Positions 18,818-28,100 of a DNA stretch of 64,000 nt are shown one piece after another. The stretch is taken from positions 1-64,000 of the forward strand of contig CAKRLE010000001.1 in assembly GCA_934359185.1 (NCBI GenBank), given 5' to 3'. The stretch's first letter is position 1. Each line of letters opens with the position of its first letter. The notes beneath the pieces are model-generated. The model was not told the origin of the DNA, searched no databases, and saw nothing but the letters and a program-made list of their open reading frames with translations. Source of the stretch: an uncultured Lachnospira sp. (GTDB lineage Bacteria; Bacillota; Clostridia; Lachnospirales; Lachnospiraceae). The position numbers and the translations under genes are program-made.

Positions 18818-20536
18818 AGCTACAAGTGAATAATTGGTATAGTAAACAACGAAGCCTGGCTTGGCAGCGGCAGGCTTTTTAATTTCTTTCCTTAGAACAT
18901 AATCAACTTCAACTTTTTCCTGATTCTGTCCTTTGGAGTAGTATGCAGCAAGTGATGCAGCTTCTTCAAAGGCTCTGTCAGGAATTTCATTCTGATTCAT
19001 TCCTTTTGTTTTTAAGATTACATGTGAACCAGCCATGTTTTTTGCGTGGAACCAGAAATCGTCACCTCTTGCAAATTTGAATGTAAGTTCATCATTCTGA
19101 TAATTATTTTTCCCTACATATATATCAAAACCATCGCTTGAAATATAATGAAATGGTTTGCTTGTAGTCTTATTCTTTTTATTGTTAGATGCAGCTTTTT
19201 TAATATAACCAGAGTCAGATAATTCTAACTTTAGCTGTGCAAGGTCATCTTCTGACACAGCAATGTCAAGGGCTGTAGCAATAGACTCCAGATGTGTGAT
19301 TTCATCAGTTGTCTCTTTTAGCTGGATTGTGCTTGCTTCAAATGTTCTTTTTAACTTGTTATATCTGTTGAAATATTTAACTGCCATCTCAGAAGGTGTG
19401 AGTTCAGGGTCAAGAGGAATTGCAATTTCCTCGTTAGTATAGTAATTAAGTGCATTAAATGATTTCGATTTAGGCGGTATATTATATCCATATGTGTTGA
19501 TTAATTCACCGTATATTCTGTATTTATCCCTGTCATATGTATCTTTTATCTGTCTTGACTGGATATCTTCTTTTTTTCTTGCTCTCTCAAGTGCAGTTGA
19601 GACTATTTTTCTTAAATCAGATGATTTCTGATGCATTCTTGTAATGCTGTCTTTTTTTGAATAATAATCCCTGATTAATTCACTGACAGAATCATAAGAG
19701 ATTGTTTTTTCGTATCCTGTCAGCTTAAGAGATGCAAATTCTACAGGCACTTTATTCTCATAGGCTATATTTGGAAAGAATACTCCTGATTTAATATTAT
19801 CCATTGCATTTTCAAATGTTTTGTATATGTGGATTGATTCATTCTCATTAAGACAATTAGCAGAAAAACCGGCATCAAGTGATGCGTCAGTAACAATCTG
19901 TAAAGCTGAAACAGGACTTATTCCAGTGTAAGTTTTATATATTGCAGCCTGAAGAGACATTGGCTTTGAAAGGACAGTGGTTTTAAATTCTTCATAATTT
20001 GTGTTTAAAGGATCTAGTTTATCTGTTGTATTAGGTATGAAATATTCACGCCCTGGAAGTACCTCGCGGACAGAACTCATCTGTGCAGATACATGCTTGA
20101 TACTGTCAATTATCATATTGCCATCACAGAATATGATATTACTGTGCTTTCCCATTATTTCCGTAATAATGTGCTTGCGGCATAAATCGCCCATCTCATT
20201 TAGGTGTTCAACTTCGATATCAATCACGCGTTCAAGTCCAGGCTGGCTTATTCCTATAATTCTTCCGTTGTTAAGGTGCTTTCTTAACAGCATGCAGAAA
20301 TTAGGTGCAGTCATAGGGCTCGGCTTGTTATCTTTGGAAAGATATACCAGTGGAAGAGAAGCGTTAGCAGATAATACTAATCTGTACTGACCAGCCGGTG
20401 CTTTAATTGTAAGAAGAAGTTCATCGCTTTCTGGCTGGGCTATTTTATAAAGTCTACCGCCTTTTACGGTATTATTTAATTCATTACATATATTTGAAAT
20501 TACGATTCCATCAAGTGCCATTATATTTATCTCCAT
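18782..20536 (-). CDS. rqcH: Rqc2/RqcH homologue (NFACT family, ribosome quality control)
   Basis: 584 residues. The order is the NFACT-N domain from residue 4 (MALDGIVISNICNEL), a helix-hairpin segment, a long coiled coil (about 290-425) and the NFACT-R domain near 450-555 with DGFDIYVGKNN and DDFWFHAKNMAGSHVIL. Bacterial RqcH binds stalled 50S-nascent chain complexes and recruits tRNA-Ala to add alanine tails; older annotations call it fibronectin-binding protein FbpA. An in-frame ATG at 20521 (MALDGIV) is an alternative start. It is convergent with the preceding membrane-protein gene. Confidence 0.92.
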   Translation of the reverse strand: MEINIMALDGIVISNICNELNNTVKGGRLYKIAQPESDELLLTIKAPAGQYRLVLSANASLPLVYLSKDNKPSPMTAPNFCMLLRKHLNNGRIIGISQPGLERVIDIEVEHLNEMGDLCRKHIITEIMGKHSNIIFCDGNMIIDSIKHVSAQMSSVREVLPGREYFIPNTTDKLDPLNTNYEEFKTTVLSKPMSLQAAIYKTYTGISPVSALQIVTDASLDAGFSANCLNENESIHIYKTFENAMDNIKSGVFFPNIAYENKVPVEFASLKLTGYEKTISYDSVSELIRDYYSKKDSITRMHQKSSDLRKIVSTALERARKKEDIQSRQIKDTYDRDKYRIYGELINTYGYNIPPKSKSFNALNYYTNEEIAIPLDPELTPSEMAVKYFNRYNKLKRTFEASTIQLKETTDEITHLESIATALDIAVSEDDLAQLKLELSDSGYIKKAASNNKKNKTTSKPFHYISSDGFDIYVGKNNYQNDELTFKFARGDDFWFHAKNMAGSHVILKTKGMNQNEIPDRAFEEAASLAAYYSKGQNQEKVEVDYVLRKEIKKPAAAKPGFVVYYTNYSLVASTDISKLKQCD

Positions 20537-20601
20537 TAAATTTAATTATTGCATTTTTAGTTGCTTTAACATATATAATATCAAAATTGATTCCTATTGT
20601 C

Positions 20602-20630
20602 TTGTACTTTGTACATAAAAATGATAAAAT
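20602..20630 (+). promoter_or_regulatory. promoter of yicC
   Basis: TTGTAC at 20602-20607, 17 bases, TAAAAT at 20625-20630; about 80 bases before the ATG. Confidence 0.6.
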
Positions 20631-20712
20631 GTTATGAAGTATTATATAATAGATAGGTGGAAATAACAGGTACAATTATACATATATAATGTGTACAGAA
20701 ATGAGGATTATA

Positions 20713-21591
20713 ATGATAAAAAGCATGACAGGTTTTGGCCGTTGTGAAATAGCTGAAGGAACAAGAAAGATAAGCGTTGAAATGAAATCGGTTAATCACA
20801 GATACCTTGAGGCTGGGATTAAGATGCCTAAGAAGCTTAATGTGTTTGAGGCAAGAATCAGGGATGTGTTAAAAAGATATGCACAGCGTGGTAAGATAGA
20901 TATATTTATTTCTTATGAGGATATGGCAGAGAATAAGGTCAGTCTTAAATATAACAGCGATCTTGCAAGGGAATATATGAATATATTTGATTCAATGGCA
21001 CAGCAATTTGATAAGGACAATGATGTATCGATATCTGTTCTTTCAAGATTCCCAGAGGTTATAACAACAGAAGAAGCTAAAGAGGATGAAGAGGAGTTGT
21101 GGAACTTCATAGAGAAAGCATTATGCATGGCTTGCGAGCAGTTTGTACAGACAAGGATAACTGAGGGCGAGAACCTTAAAAAGGATTTATTGTTAAAGCT
21201 TGATAATATGGAGAAAAATGTTGATTTTATTGAAACCAGAAGCCCTGAGATAATGAAAGAGTACAGAAGTAAGCTTGAGAATAAAGTTAAAGAGCTTCTT
21301 GGCGATACAACAATTGATGAAAGCCGTATTGCAACAGAAGTTATTATCTATGCTGATAAAATTTGTGTCGATGAAGAAACAGTAAGGTTAAGAAGCCATA
21401 TAGCCCACGCCAGACAATGTCTGACACAGGATGGTGGAATAGGAAGAAAGATGGATTTTATTGCACAGGAGATGAACAGAGAAGCTAATACAATTCTTTC
21501 AAAGGCTAATGATATTGACATTTCTAATCATGCAATTGATTTAAAGACAGAGATAGAAAAGGTAAGAGAGCAGATACAGAATATTGAATAA
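20713..21591 (+). CDS. yicC: YicC-family endoribonuclease
   Basis: 292 residues from ATG 20713, which follows TGAGGATTA and gives the family's conserved start MIKSMTGFGR; the ATG at 20689 is less likely. The N-terminal YicC domain has VEMKSVNHRYLE, and the C-terminal DUF1732 domain ends in SNHAIDLKTEIEKVREQIQN. E. coli YicC is reported as an RNase acting on small RNAs. In many Firmicutes remA (DUF370) lies between yicC and gmk; here gmk follows directly. Confidence 0.92.
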   Translation: MIKSMTGFGRCEIAEGTRKISVEMKSVNHRYLEAGIKMPKKLNVFEARIRDVLKRYAQRGKIDIFISYEDMAENKVSLKYNSDLAREYMNIFDSMAQQFDKDNDVSISVLSRFPEVITTEEAKEDEEELWNFIEKALCMACEQFVQTRITEGENLKKDLLLKLDNMEKNVDFIETRSPEIMKEYRSKLENKVKELLGDTTIDESRIATEVIIYADKICVDEETVRLRSHIAHARQCLTQDGGIGRKMDFIAQEMNREANTILSKANDIDISNHAIDLKTEIEKVREQIQNIE

Positions 21592-21598
21592 AAGATAC

Positions 21599-21627
21599 TT
21601 GATTGTTTAAGAAAATTTCGATATAAT
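21599..21627 (+). promoter_or_regulatory. promoter before gmk
   Basis: TTGATT at 21599-21604, 17 bases, TATAAT at 21622-21627; 33 bases before the gmk ATG. Confidence 0.68.
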
Positions 21628-21659
21628 ACAATTTAGGCAATTTTGAAATGAGGTGCATT

Positions 21660-22307
21660 ATGAGTAATCAGGGTACATTATTAGTTGTATCAGGTTTTTC
21701 CGGTGCCGGAAAAGGAACTGTTGTTAATGCTATCATGAATACATATGATGATTACGCACTTTCAGTGTCGGCTACTACAAGAAAGCCGAGAGAAGGTGAA
21801 GTTGATGGAGTTTCATATTTTTTCAAGACAACAGATGAATTTAAAAGCATGATTGATAATAATGAATTGTTAGAATATGCCAATTATGTAGGTAACTATT
21901 ATGGAACACCTAAGTCATATGTAGATAATAAGCTTAGAGAAGGGTTTAATGTTATACTTGAAATTGAAAGCGTAGGAGCTTTCAATGTTAAGAAATTATT
22001 CCCAGAGGCTGTTCTTACATTTATAATCCCTCCATCAGCAGATGAGTTGGAGAGAAGATTAAGAGGCAGGGGCACTGAAGAGGATGCTGTTGTTAAAGCA
22101 CGTCTTGCTAAGGCATGCAAAGAGGCTGAAGGCGTTGAAAACTATGATTATATTGTAATCAATGATAATGTTTCTGATTGCGTTTCTGAAATTAATGACA
22201 TAGCACACAGGGTACCTGAGATTTTAGAAAGATGCATGACATCCCATAATATTGACAAGGTTAATAAGATTAGACAAGAACTAGAAAAGTTTTCAAAAGG
22301 AGAATGA
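21660..22307 (+). CDS. gmk: guanylate kinase
   Basis: 215 residues from the ATG after TGAGGTGC; the upstream ATG at 21648 adds four residues without a better ribosome site. It phosphorylates GMP to GDP. The P-loop is GFSGAGKGT (a slight variant of GPSGxGKGT), the GMP-binding region is SVSATTRKPREGE, and the lid has RRLRGRGTE. rpoZ follows six bases later. Confidence 0.96.
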   Translation: MSNQGTLLVVSGFSGAGKGTVVNAIMNTYDDYALSVSATTRKPREGEVDGVSYFFKTTDEFKSMIDNNELLEYANYVGNYYGTPKSYVDNKLREGFNVILEIESVGAFNVKKLFPEAVLTFIIPPSADELERRLRGRGTEEDAVVKARLAKACKEAEGVENYDYIVINDNVSDCVSEINDIAHRVPEILERCMTSHNIDKVNKIRQELEKFSKGE

Positions 22308-22313
22308 TATATT

Positions 22314-22658
22314 ATGTTACATCCATCGTATTCAGAGTTAATGGAAGTTATTAATAGTGAGGTTGGAGAAGGAGAACAGTTAGTTGTCCAGAGCCGTTAT
22401 TCAATTGTTAAGGCAACAGCTGAGCGCGCTAAACAGATTATTGATGCCAGATATTTGAATGAAAAAGTTGAAAAAGCTAAGCTTGCAGATAAAGATGGCA
22501 AGAATGCAGATGTAAGATTGACAAGCGAAGAAAAAAGAAAATGTGCAATCGGCAAAGAATTAATTGATAATGCTGAGAACATGAAGCCTCTTTCAGTAGC
22601 TGTCAAGGAACTTTACGAAGGTAAAGTTAAGATTGTTGGTAATCCATCAGAAGATTAA
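22314..22658 (+). CDS. rpoZ: RNA polymerase omega subunit
   Basis: 114 residues. The conserved core is QSRYSIVKATAERAKQII (about 26-43), which in other omegas clamps the beta-prime C-terminus. Coupling with gmk is the standard Firmicutes and proteobacterial order. A terminator follows the stop by seven bases. Confidence 0.93.
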   Translation: MLHPSYSELMEVINSEVGEGEQLVVQSRYSIVKATAERAKQIIDARYLNEKVEKAKLADKDGKNADVRLTSEEKRKCAIGKELIDNAENMKPLSVAVKELYEGKVKIVGNPSED

Positions 22659-22665
22659 GCGCTTT

Positions 22666-22698
22666 CCCCTGGGATTTTTATCTCAGGGGTTTTGTTTT
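22666..22698 (+). terminator. intrinsic terminator after rpoZ
   Basis: CCCCTGGGA (22666-22674) pairs with TCTCAGGGG (22681-22689, one G-T pair), followed by TTTTGTTTT. Confidence 0.88.
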
Positions 22699-22721
22699 AG
22701 ATGTTAATGTACGGAGGAAAT

Positions 22722-23888
22722 ATGTCGGGAAAATATAATAATACAACAAAAACTATAACATGTAGTGTAAGCAATGACTGTGGAGGCTGCTGTTATACCG
22801 GAATACCTTATGATAAAACGCTTGAAATAAAAGAAAAAAAGGTTAATGAACTTTTTAAGGGGATATACACAACAAAAAGAATTGTTGGCATGTTTCATCC
22901 AATTAATTACCGCAACAAGGTTCATGGTGTTGTTGGAAGTGGTGCAGGCGGTTCTGTGATAACAGGCTGTTACAGAGAGGAAAGCCATGATATTATACCG
23001 GTTGATTACTGCATGATACAGGATAAAAAGGCAGATGAGATAATCAGTACGTTAAGAGAGCTGTTTTCTTCTTTCAGATACAGACCTTATAATGAAGACA
23101 CAGGTAATGGATTTATGCGCCATGTGCTAATACGAAGAGGCTTTTCGACAGATGAGATAATGGTTGTTTTAGTCACAGCCAGCGTTGAATTTCCATCAAA
23201 GAATAACTTTATTGCAGAACTTTTAAAACTTCATCCTGGAATTACAACTATTATCCAGAATATTAACAATTACAATACCAGCATGGTGCTTGGCAAGAAA
23301 AATATTGTGCTTCATGGAAAAGGTTATATTGAGGACATATTATGTAAAAACAGATTCAGAATAGGACCGGATTCCTTTTACCAGATTAATCCATCCCAGA
23401 CTGAAAAATTATATAAAGCGGCAATAAATGGTGCATCTATAAGTAAAGATGACGTGGTGTTTGATGCATACTGCGGAATAGGCACAATTGGAATAACAGC
23501 AGCAAAACACTGCAAATCAGTTATTGGAGTTGAGCTTAATCCCAATGCTGTAAAAGATGCAAAGATTAATGCGAAGATTAATGGCATTAATAATATTAAT
23601 TTTGTTTGTCAGGATGCAACAGAATTTCTGTCAGAAAATGCAGGCAAAATTAAGGCAGATGTCATTATAATGGATCCTCCAAGAAGTGGTTCTACAGAAG
23701 TTTTTCTTTCATCAGTTTTAAAGGTAAATCCTTCAAGAGTTGTATATATATCGTGTAATCCTGAAACGCAGGCAAGAGATATCAAAACACTTATTAAAGG
23801 CGGTTACAGAATAACTGATATGGAGACGTATGATATGTTTCCATACACTGACAATATTGAAAATATTGTATGTATGGTAAAGAAATAG
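22722..23888 (+). CDS. TrmA/RlmD-type RNA uracil-C5 methyltransferase
   Basis: 388 residues from the ATG after GGAGGAAAT; an ATG at 22701 lacks that ribosome site. An N-terminal cysteine cluster C-x5-CGGC (residues 12-21), with a further Cys about 75 residues on, should hold a 4Fe-4S cluster. The SAM-binding motif is FDAYCGIGTIG, and the catalytic cysteine lies in YISCNPET near the C-terminus. There is no N-terminal TRAM domain, so it is closer in size to RlmC. The target is probably an m5U in 23S rRNA; which one cannot be read from sequence. Confidence 0.88.
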   Translation: MSGKYNNTTKTITCSVSNDCGGCCYTGIPYDKTLEIKEKKVNELFKGIYTTKRIVGMFHPINYRNKVHGVVGSGAGGSVITGCYREESHDIIPVDYCMIQDKKADEIISTLRELFSSFRYRPYNEDTGNGFMRHVLIRRGFSTDEIMVVLVTASVEFPSKNNFIAELLKLHPGITTIIQNINNYNTSMVLGKKNIVLHGKGYIEDILCKNRFRIGPDSFYQINPSQTEKLYKAAINGASISKDDVVFDAYCGIGTIGITAAKHCKSVIGVELNPNAVKDAKINAKINGINNINFVCQDATEFLSENAGKIKADVIIMDPPRSGSTEVFLSSVLKVNPSRVVYISCNPETQARDIKTLIKGGYRITDMETYDMFPYTDNIENIVCMVKK

Positions 23889-23948
23889 CAAAAGACCTGT
23901 AAAGCCCATAAAATGCTATATTTTGCCAATAAACGTAACTATATAGTC

Positions 23949-23977
23949 TTGTAATTATTATCTTTAAGGTATACTAT
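23949..23977 (+). promoter_or_regulatory. possible promoter of the lysozyme pair
   Basis: TTGTAA at 23949-23954, 17 bases, TACTAT at 23972-23977; 52 bases before the ATG. It is moderate in quality, and a TTGACA at 23998-24003 has no matching -10. Confidence 0.4.
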
Positions 23978-24029
23978 ATAAAATGGTTTTGAAATATTTG
24001 ACAGTAAATGTACAGGGTGAGAATGGATA

Positions 24030-25751
24030 ATGAACATAATTAAAAGAATGCTTAACATGATATCTGAGCGTTTTTCCAAGGCATTAATTATAGCTTTCTG
24101 TGGAACTGTAATATGTGGCACAGGAGTAACTGTAGCTGCTGTTAATATGTCAAAACAGAATTTTAAAGCCAGTGCTTCTATACAGAATGAACAGTATCAG
24201 GTTAATGTGCCTGATAATACATCTGTGGCGATGGAAAAAGATATTGGTGGTGTATCAACGCTGAAACAGGTTAATACAACTGATGATGCAGTTGATTCAT
24301 ACAAAGTTAAATCAGCAATTAAGAAAGCTGAATATGAACAGTATCTTGAATCTATCAAGCGTGAGTACGTTTCGCCTGACATCTCCGAGAACGAGATTGT
24401 TACTATGCTTAACAGTGATGACGAAACCCAGATAATCAGTTCAGAGGCACTTGATATAGGTCAGGAAGACACATCTGCCAGCGAACATGGTAATGTTGAG
24501 GTTGTTGAGGAAGAAGGAGCAGAACTTCGTGAGAATGCTGCTTTAAGTTATGGAATCGATGTATCACATTATCAGAAAGAAATTGACTGGGCAAAGGTTA
24601 AAGCATCTGGAATAGATTTTGCTCTTATTAAATGTGGAGGAAGGTCTGTGGGAGATGATGCCAATCTTTATCAGGATTCTTTCTTTGATGAGAACATACA
24701 GGGGGCACTTGCTAATGGCATTCAGGTTGGTGTGTATTTCTTCTCACAGGCGGTAAGTGTTAAGGAAGCATATGAAGAAGCTTCATATTGTGTCAATCTG
24801 ATAGATAAATATCAGATAACATATCCAGTTACATTTGACTGGGAATCATCTGATGGATACCGTGTTAATGCGGCATTTCTCAGCAGGGACGAGCTTACAC
24901 AGATAGTTGAGGTATTCTGTGACACAATTGAAGGATGTGGATATCAGCCAATGGTTTATTTCTGCCGTAATGACTGGTATAACATAGTTAATGCAGATGT
25001 ACTTACAGAAAAATATAAGACATGGCTTGCAGTATATTATAATGAATATTATTACAAGAGTGATACATGGCAATATGGAAAAAGTATTGCTGAGTTTGAC
25101 TACAAATATGATTGCTGGCAATATGGTGTATCAGATTCAGTTCCGGGAATTGATGGATATGTTGATATGAATGTCGCATTTTTTTCGTATTCTAATTATG
25201 AGGTTAAAGGATTGCAGGAGCCAGAACTTAATATTGACTATAAAGATATTAAGATAAGGCATGGTGATAAATGGATTTTATCAGAAGGTGTATATGGCGT
25301 TAATTCATTAGGATATCCTGTGGATGTCAAATGTATGGTAGGAGACACCGAATACACAGATACAGGCAGTCTTGCAACGGGAAAGTATAATCTTACATAT
25401 TCATTTAAGGATCCGAGACGTGGAATACTTAAAGAAACGGCAACACTTACAATATACGATAATGCAAGAATTGAGATATCTAATCCAGTTCCGGTTATTA
25501 ACGTAGGAGATAAATATGATTTCCTAAAAGGAGTAACAGCATATGATTCTGGTGGCAAAAAAGTTGTGCCGGATTATTTGATAACATATAATGGAACACC
25601 AGTTACCAATGTCAAGAATGCTGGTACATACAGAATCTCTTATAATTTTAAAGATGAAAATCAGGGTGTTATTACTGCGATAGTCAACCTGACGGTTAAT
25701 GAAAAGACAACAAGTGCATCAACAACAGGAAAGAAGGATACAATCAAATGA
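24030..25751 (+). CDS. membrane-anchored GH25 lysozyme with two Ig-like repeats
   Basis: 573 residues. An N-terminal signal-anchor helix (about 18-40) precedes a polar linker and then a GH25 muramidase domain (about 172-395) with the substrate-cleft Asp in YGIDVSHYQ and the catalytic acidic pair in TFDWES. Two related Ig-like repeats of about 75 residues follow (about 404-478 and 484-560), each ending in a SF/NFKD...G strand. GH25 enzymes cut the MurNAc-GlcNAc bond of peptidoglycan. Its stop overlaps the start of a second GH25 gene by four bases. No spore or phage genes are adjacent, so a wall-remodelling role is more likely than a phage endolysin. Confidence 0.88.
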   Translation: MNIIKRMLNMISERFSKALIIAFCGTVICGTGVTVAAVNMSKQNFKASASIQNEQYQVNVPDNTSVAMEKDIGGVSTLKQVNTTDDAVDSYKVKSAIKKAEYEQYLESIKREYVSPDISENEIVTMLNSDDETQIISSEALDIGQEDTSASEHGNVEVVEEEGAELRENAALSYGIDVSHYQKEIDWAKVKASGIDFALIKCGGRSVGDDANLYQDSFFDENIQGALANGIQVGVYFFSQAVSVKEAYEEASYCVNLIDKYQITYPVTFDWESSDGYRVNAAFLSRDELTQIVEVFCDTIEGCGYQPMVYFCRNDWYNIVNADVLTEKYKTWLAVYYNEYYYKSDTWQYGKSIAEFDYKYDCWQYGVSDSVPGIDGYVDMNVAFFSYSNYEVKGLQEPELNIDYKDIKIRHGDKWILSEGVYGVNSLGYPVDVKCMVGDTEYTDTGSLATGKYNLTYSFKDPRRGILKETATLTIYDNARIEISNPVPVINVGDKYDFLKGVTAYDSGGKKVVPDYLITYNGTPVTNVKNAGTYRISYNFKDENQGVITAIVNLTVNEKTTSASTTGKKDTIK

Positions 25752-28066
25752 TATTTAAGAATAAAAATGGTGACAGACATATTATAAAAAAATCAGGCAG
25801 TTCAGATATACATAATGTCCATGACAGGCTTATAGATAAAACTGAGATTCTTGAGCTTGAGGATATTGCTGACGAGAAAGAGCTTGATATTGATTTTGAC
25901 ATGGAAGATGATGTTATAGAGGTCAATGAAAGTGTGGAACTTGAAGAAATTAGTGAAGAGCCAGAAGAACTGGAACTTTCAATTGATGATGATATTGTCG
26001 AGATTGATATTGAAGAAGATTCTGATAGTGAAGTGCCAGATGATGATTCTGAGCTTGTGATTGAAGATATATCTGCTGATGAGTCAGATAATGATTACCT
26101 TGAAGAGCTTGACGAGATTCATGTTGATGATATGTCTGATGGCGCAGTTATTAATTTTGCAAAAAGATGGGCATTAGTATTATCTATGGCAGCAGCTTCT
26201 GTAGTAATAGGTGTTGGTTCTGTTGTTGCAGTAACTGTCAAGCAGAGAAAGACAATTACAGTTGATGCGGCAGCTACAGAAGAAGCTACAACAGAGAGAT
26301 TCCTTCTTCTGACAGATGATTACAAGAATATTTCATACAAAACAGTATCACTTGAAGTTGTTCCAGAGGATACAACAATTACAGTTAATATCATGAACTC
26401 AGAGTCAGCACCATGCACAGGCGTACTGTTCAAGGCAGTAGCAGTTAAAGGTGTTGTAGATGATAATAGGGAATTTCTTGATGAAGTTGTGACTCATGAG
26501 CAGATAGAGGATTTTGATACAAGTGACACAGTTCCATTTGTTCAGGCTAATGATGACGATATGGATGGAACTATCACATTTGATAATCTTGATGAGGATA
26601 CATACACAGTAGCATTACTTTCAGCATCAGGTTATAATCCGGTTGAGCCTGTTGAAGTATCAACTGTTAAGTTCGATATAATTGATAATATTATAGAAAA
26701 GGTTGTTGCAGAGTCATCTACAACAATCAAGGAAGACCCTGAAAGCAGCAGAAATAATGCAGCAGCACAGCCTGCAACATCTGCATCTAAATCAACAACA
26801 GCAGCTACAACAGCATCAGTACCTAAGGAGGTAGAGGTTGTTAAACCTGTTAAAGTTGATGGTGATCTTGTATATGATTCAAGCTATGGAGATACAAAAG
26901 AATTGTCAGATGATGAAGTTAAATCATATACTTCAACTGTAGTTAATGTTAAATCAGGTGAGGGAGTAGCTAAGTTAGAGGGGTATATATTAAGCACAGG
27001 TGAGAAGAAGATAGGTGATAATACTGTTACATACGTAAGCCAGATGTTAGTAAGTGACAATACTAATGTATCTTTGATAGATGGATTTGAATTCAGTATT
27101 ATGCAGGCAGCAGACAATACATCTTCAGCATCAACTCCTAAGGCTGGGGCAGCTGCAACTACTACAGCAACACAACCTCAGACAACAACAAAGAACCAGA
27201 CAACGCAGCCTACAACTACTAAGGCACAGACATCTGCACCGGCTACAACACAGCCTACAACTGTACAGCCTACAACAGCGGCAAAGAAAAAATACAGAGT
27301 AGTTAACCTTGAGCCAGTTGTAGAAAAGAAGACAGAGACTGTATATGATGATGGATGGCAGAATGTTGATGGTAACAGATATTATTACCAGGATGGCAAA
27401 GCACTTACAGGATGGCATGAAATAGACGGAATACAATATTATTTCAGCAATTCAGGAGTACTTTCTTCAAGAACAGTTATTGACGTTTCAAGATTTAATG
27501 GTAATATTGACTGGAATGCTGTAAAGGCATCTGGAATAGATTATGCTATTATAAGAGTTGGATACAGAGGATATGAATCTGGAACACTTGTTATGGATAG
27601 TAAGTTTGAAGCGAATATGAGCGGGGCTATATCGGCTGGAATAAAAGTCGGTGCATATATTGTAACACAGGCTGTTAATACTTCAGAAGCTGTAGAAGAA
27701 GCGAGCTTTATAGTTCAGGCATGCAGCAAATACAGCATATCGCTTCCTCTTGTTATTGATGTTGAATCAGCAGGTGGTGGTGCTGGACGAGGAGATAAAA
27801 TAAGTGCATCTACAAGAACTGCAGTAATTAATGCATACTCACAGGCAGTCAGAAATGCAGGATATACACCTATGCTTTATGCAAGCAAGAGCTGGCTTGA
27901 GGGTAGAATTAATACAGGAAGCGTATATTCTTCATGCAGGATATGGATTGCAAGATATAATGATACACTTGGTTATAGTGGAAGATATGATATGTGGCAG
28001 TTCAGATCGGATGGAGGCGTTGACGGAATTAACGGATGCGTTGATATAAGCGCATGGGTTAATTAA
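25748..28066 (+). CDS. second GH25 lysozyme: acidic cytoplasmic head, membrane helix, Thr-rich linkers, wall-binding repeats
   Basis: 772 residues. Residues 1-135 are extremely acidic and should be cytoplasmic. One helix (about 141-164) crosses the membrane. Outside it follow a beta-rich domain (about 195-320), a Thr/Ala linker (about 335-362), another folded region, a second linker of Thr, Gln and Ala (about 458-515), two choline-binding-type aromatic repeats (about 532-575, GWQNVDGNRYYYQDG style) and a C-terminal GH25 domain (about 577-772) with VIDVSRFNG and the catalytic LVIDVES. It overlaps the previous lysozyme gene (ATGA). The cytoplasmic acidic head is unusual for a secreted lysozyme and suggests contact with an internal partner. 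Confidence 0.86.
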   Translation: MIFKNKNGDRHIIKKSGSSDIHNVHDRLIDKTEILELEDIADEKELDIDFDMEDDVIEVNESVELEEISEEPEELELSIDDDIVEIDIEEDSDSEVPDDDSELVIEDISADESDNDYLEELDEIHVDDMSDGAVINFAKRWALVLSMAAASVVIGVGSVVAVTVKQRKTITVDAAATEEATTERFLLLTDDYKNISYKTVSLEVVPEDTTITVNIMNSESAPCTGVLFKAVAVKGVVDDNREFLDEVVTHEQIEDFDTSDTVPFVQANDDDMDGTITFDNLDEDTYTVALLSASGYNPVEPVEVSTVKFDIIDNIIEKVVAESSTTIKEDPESSRNNAAAQPATSASKSTTAATTASVPKEVEVVKPVKVDGDLVYDSSYGDTKELSDDEVKSYTSTVVNVKSGEGVAKLEGYILSTGEKKIGDNTVTYVSQMLVSDNTNVSLIDGFEFSIMQAADNTSSASTPKAGAAATTTATQPQTTTKNQTTQPTTTKAQTSAPATTQPTTVQPTTAAKKKYRVVNLEPVVEKKTETVYDDGWQNVDGNRYYYQDGKALTGWHEIDGIQYYFSNSGVLSSRTVIDVSRFNGNIDWNAVKASGIDYAIIRVGYRGYESGTLVMDSKFEANMSGAISAGIKVGAYIVTQAVNTSEAVEEASFIVQACSKYSISLPLVIDVESAGGGAGRGDKISASTRTAVINAYSQAVRNAGYTPMLYASKSWLEGRINTGSVYSSCRIWIARYNDTLGYSGRYDMWQFRSDGGVDGINGCVDISAWVN

Positions 28067-28100
28067 ATAATACTAAAAAATTGATTGGATGAATTACTTT

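Noticed and set aside
26745..27300. Short direct repeats as CRISPR or a minisatellite
   Set aside because: The repeats are in-frame Thr/Gln/Ala codons with irregular spacing, so they are a coding linker.
27131..27436. Minus-strand frame rich in Cys and Leu
   Set aside because: Antisense to the ACA-repeat threonine linker of the second lysozyme; composition is a by-product of that repeat.
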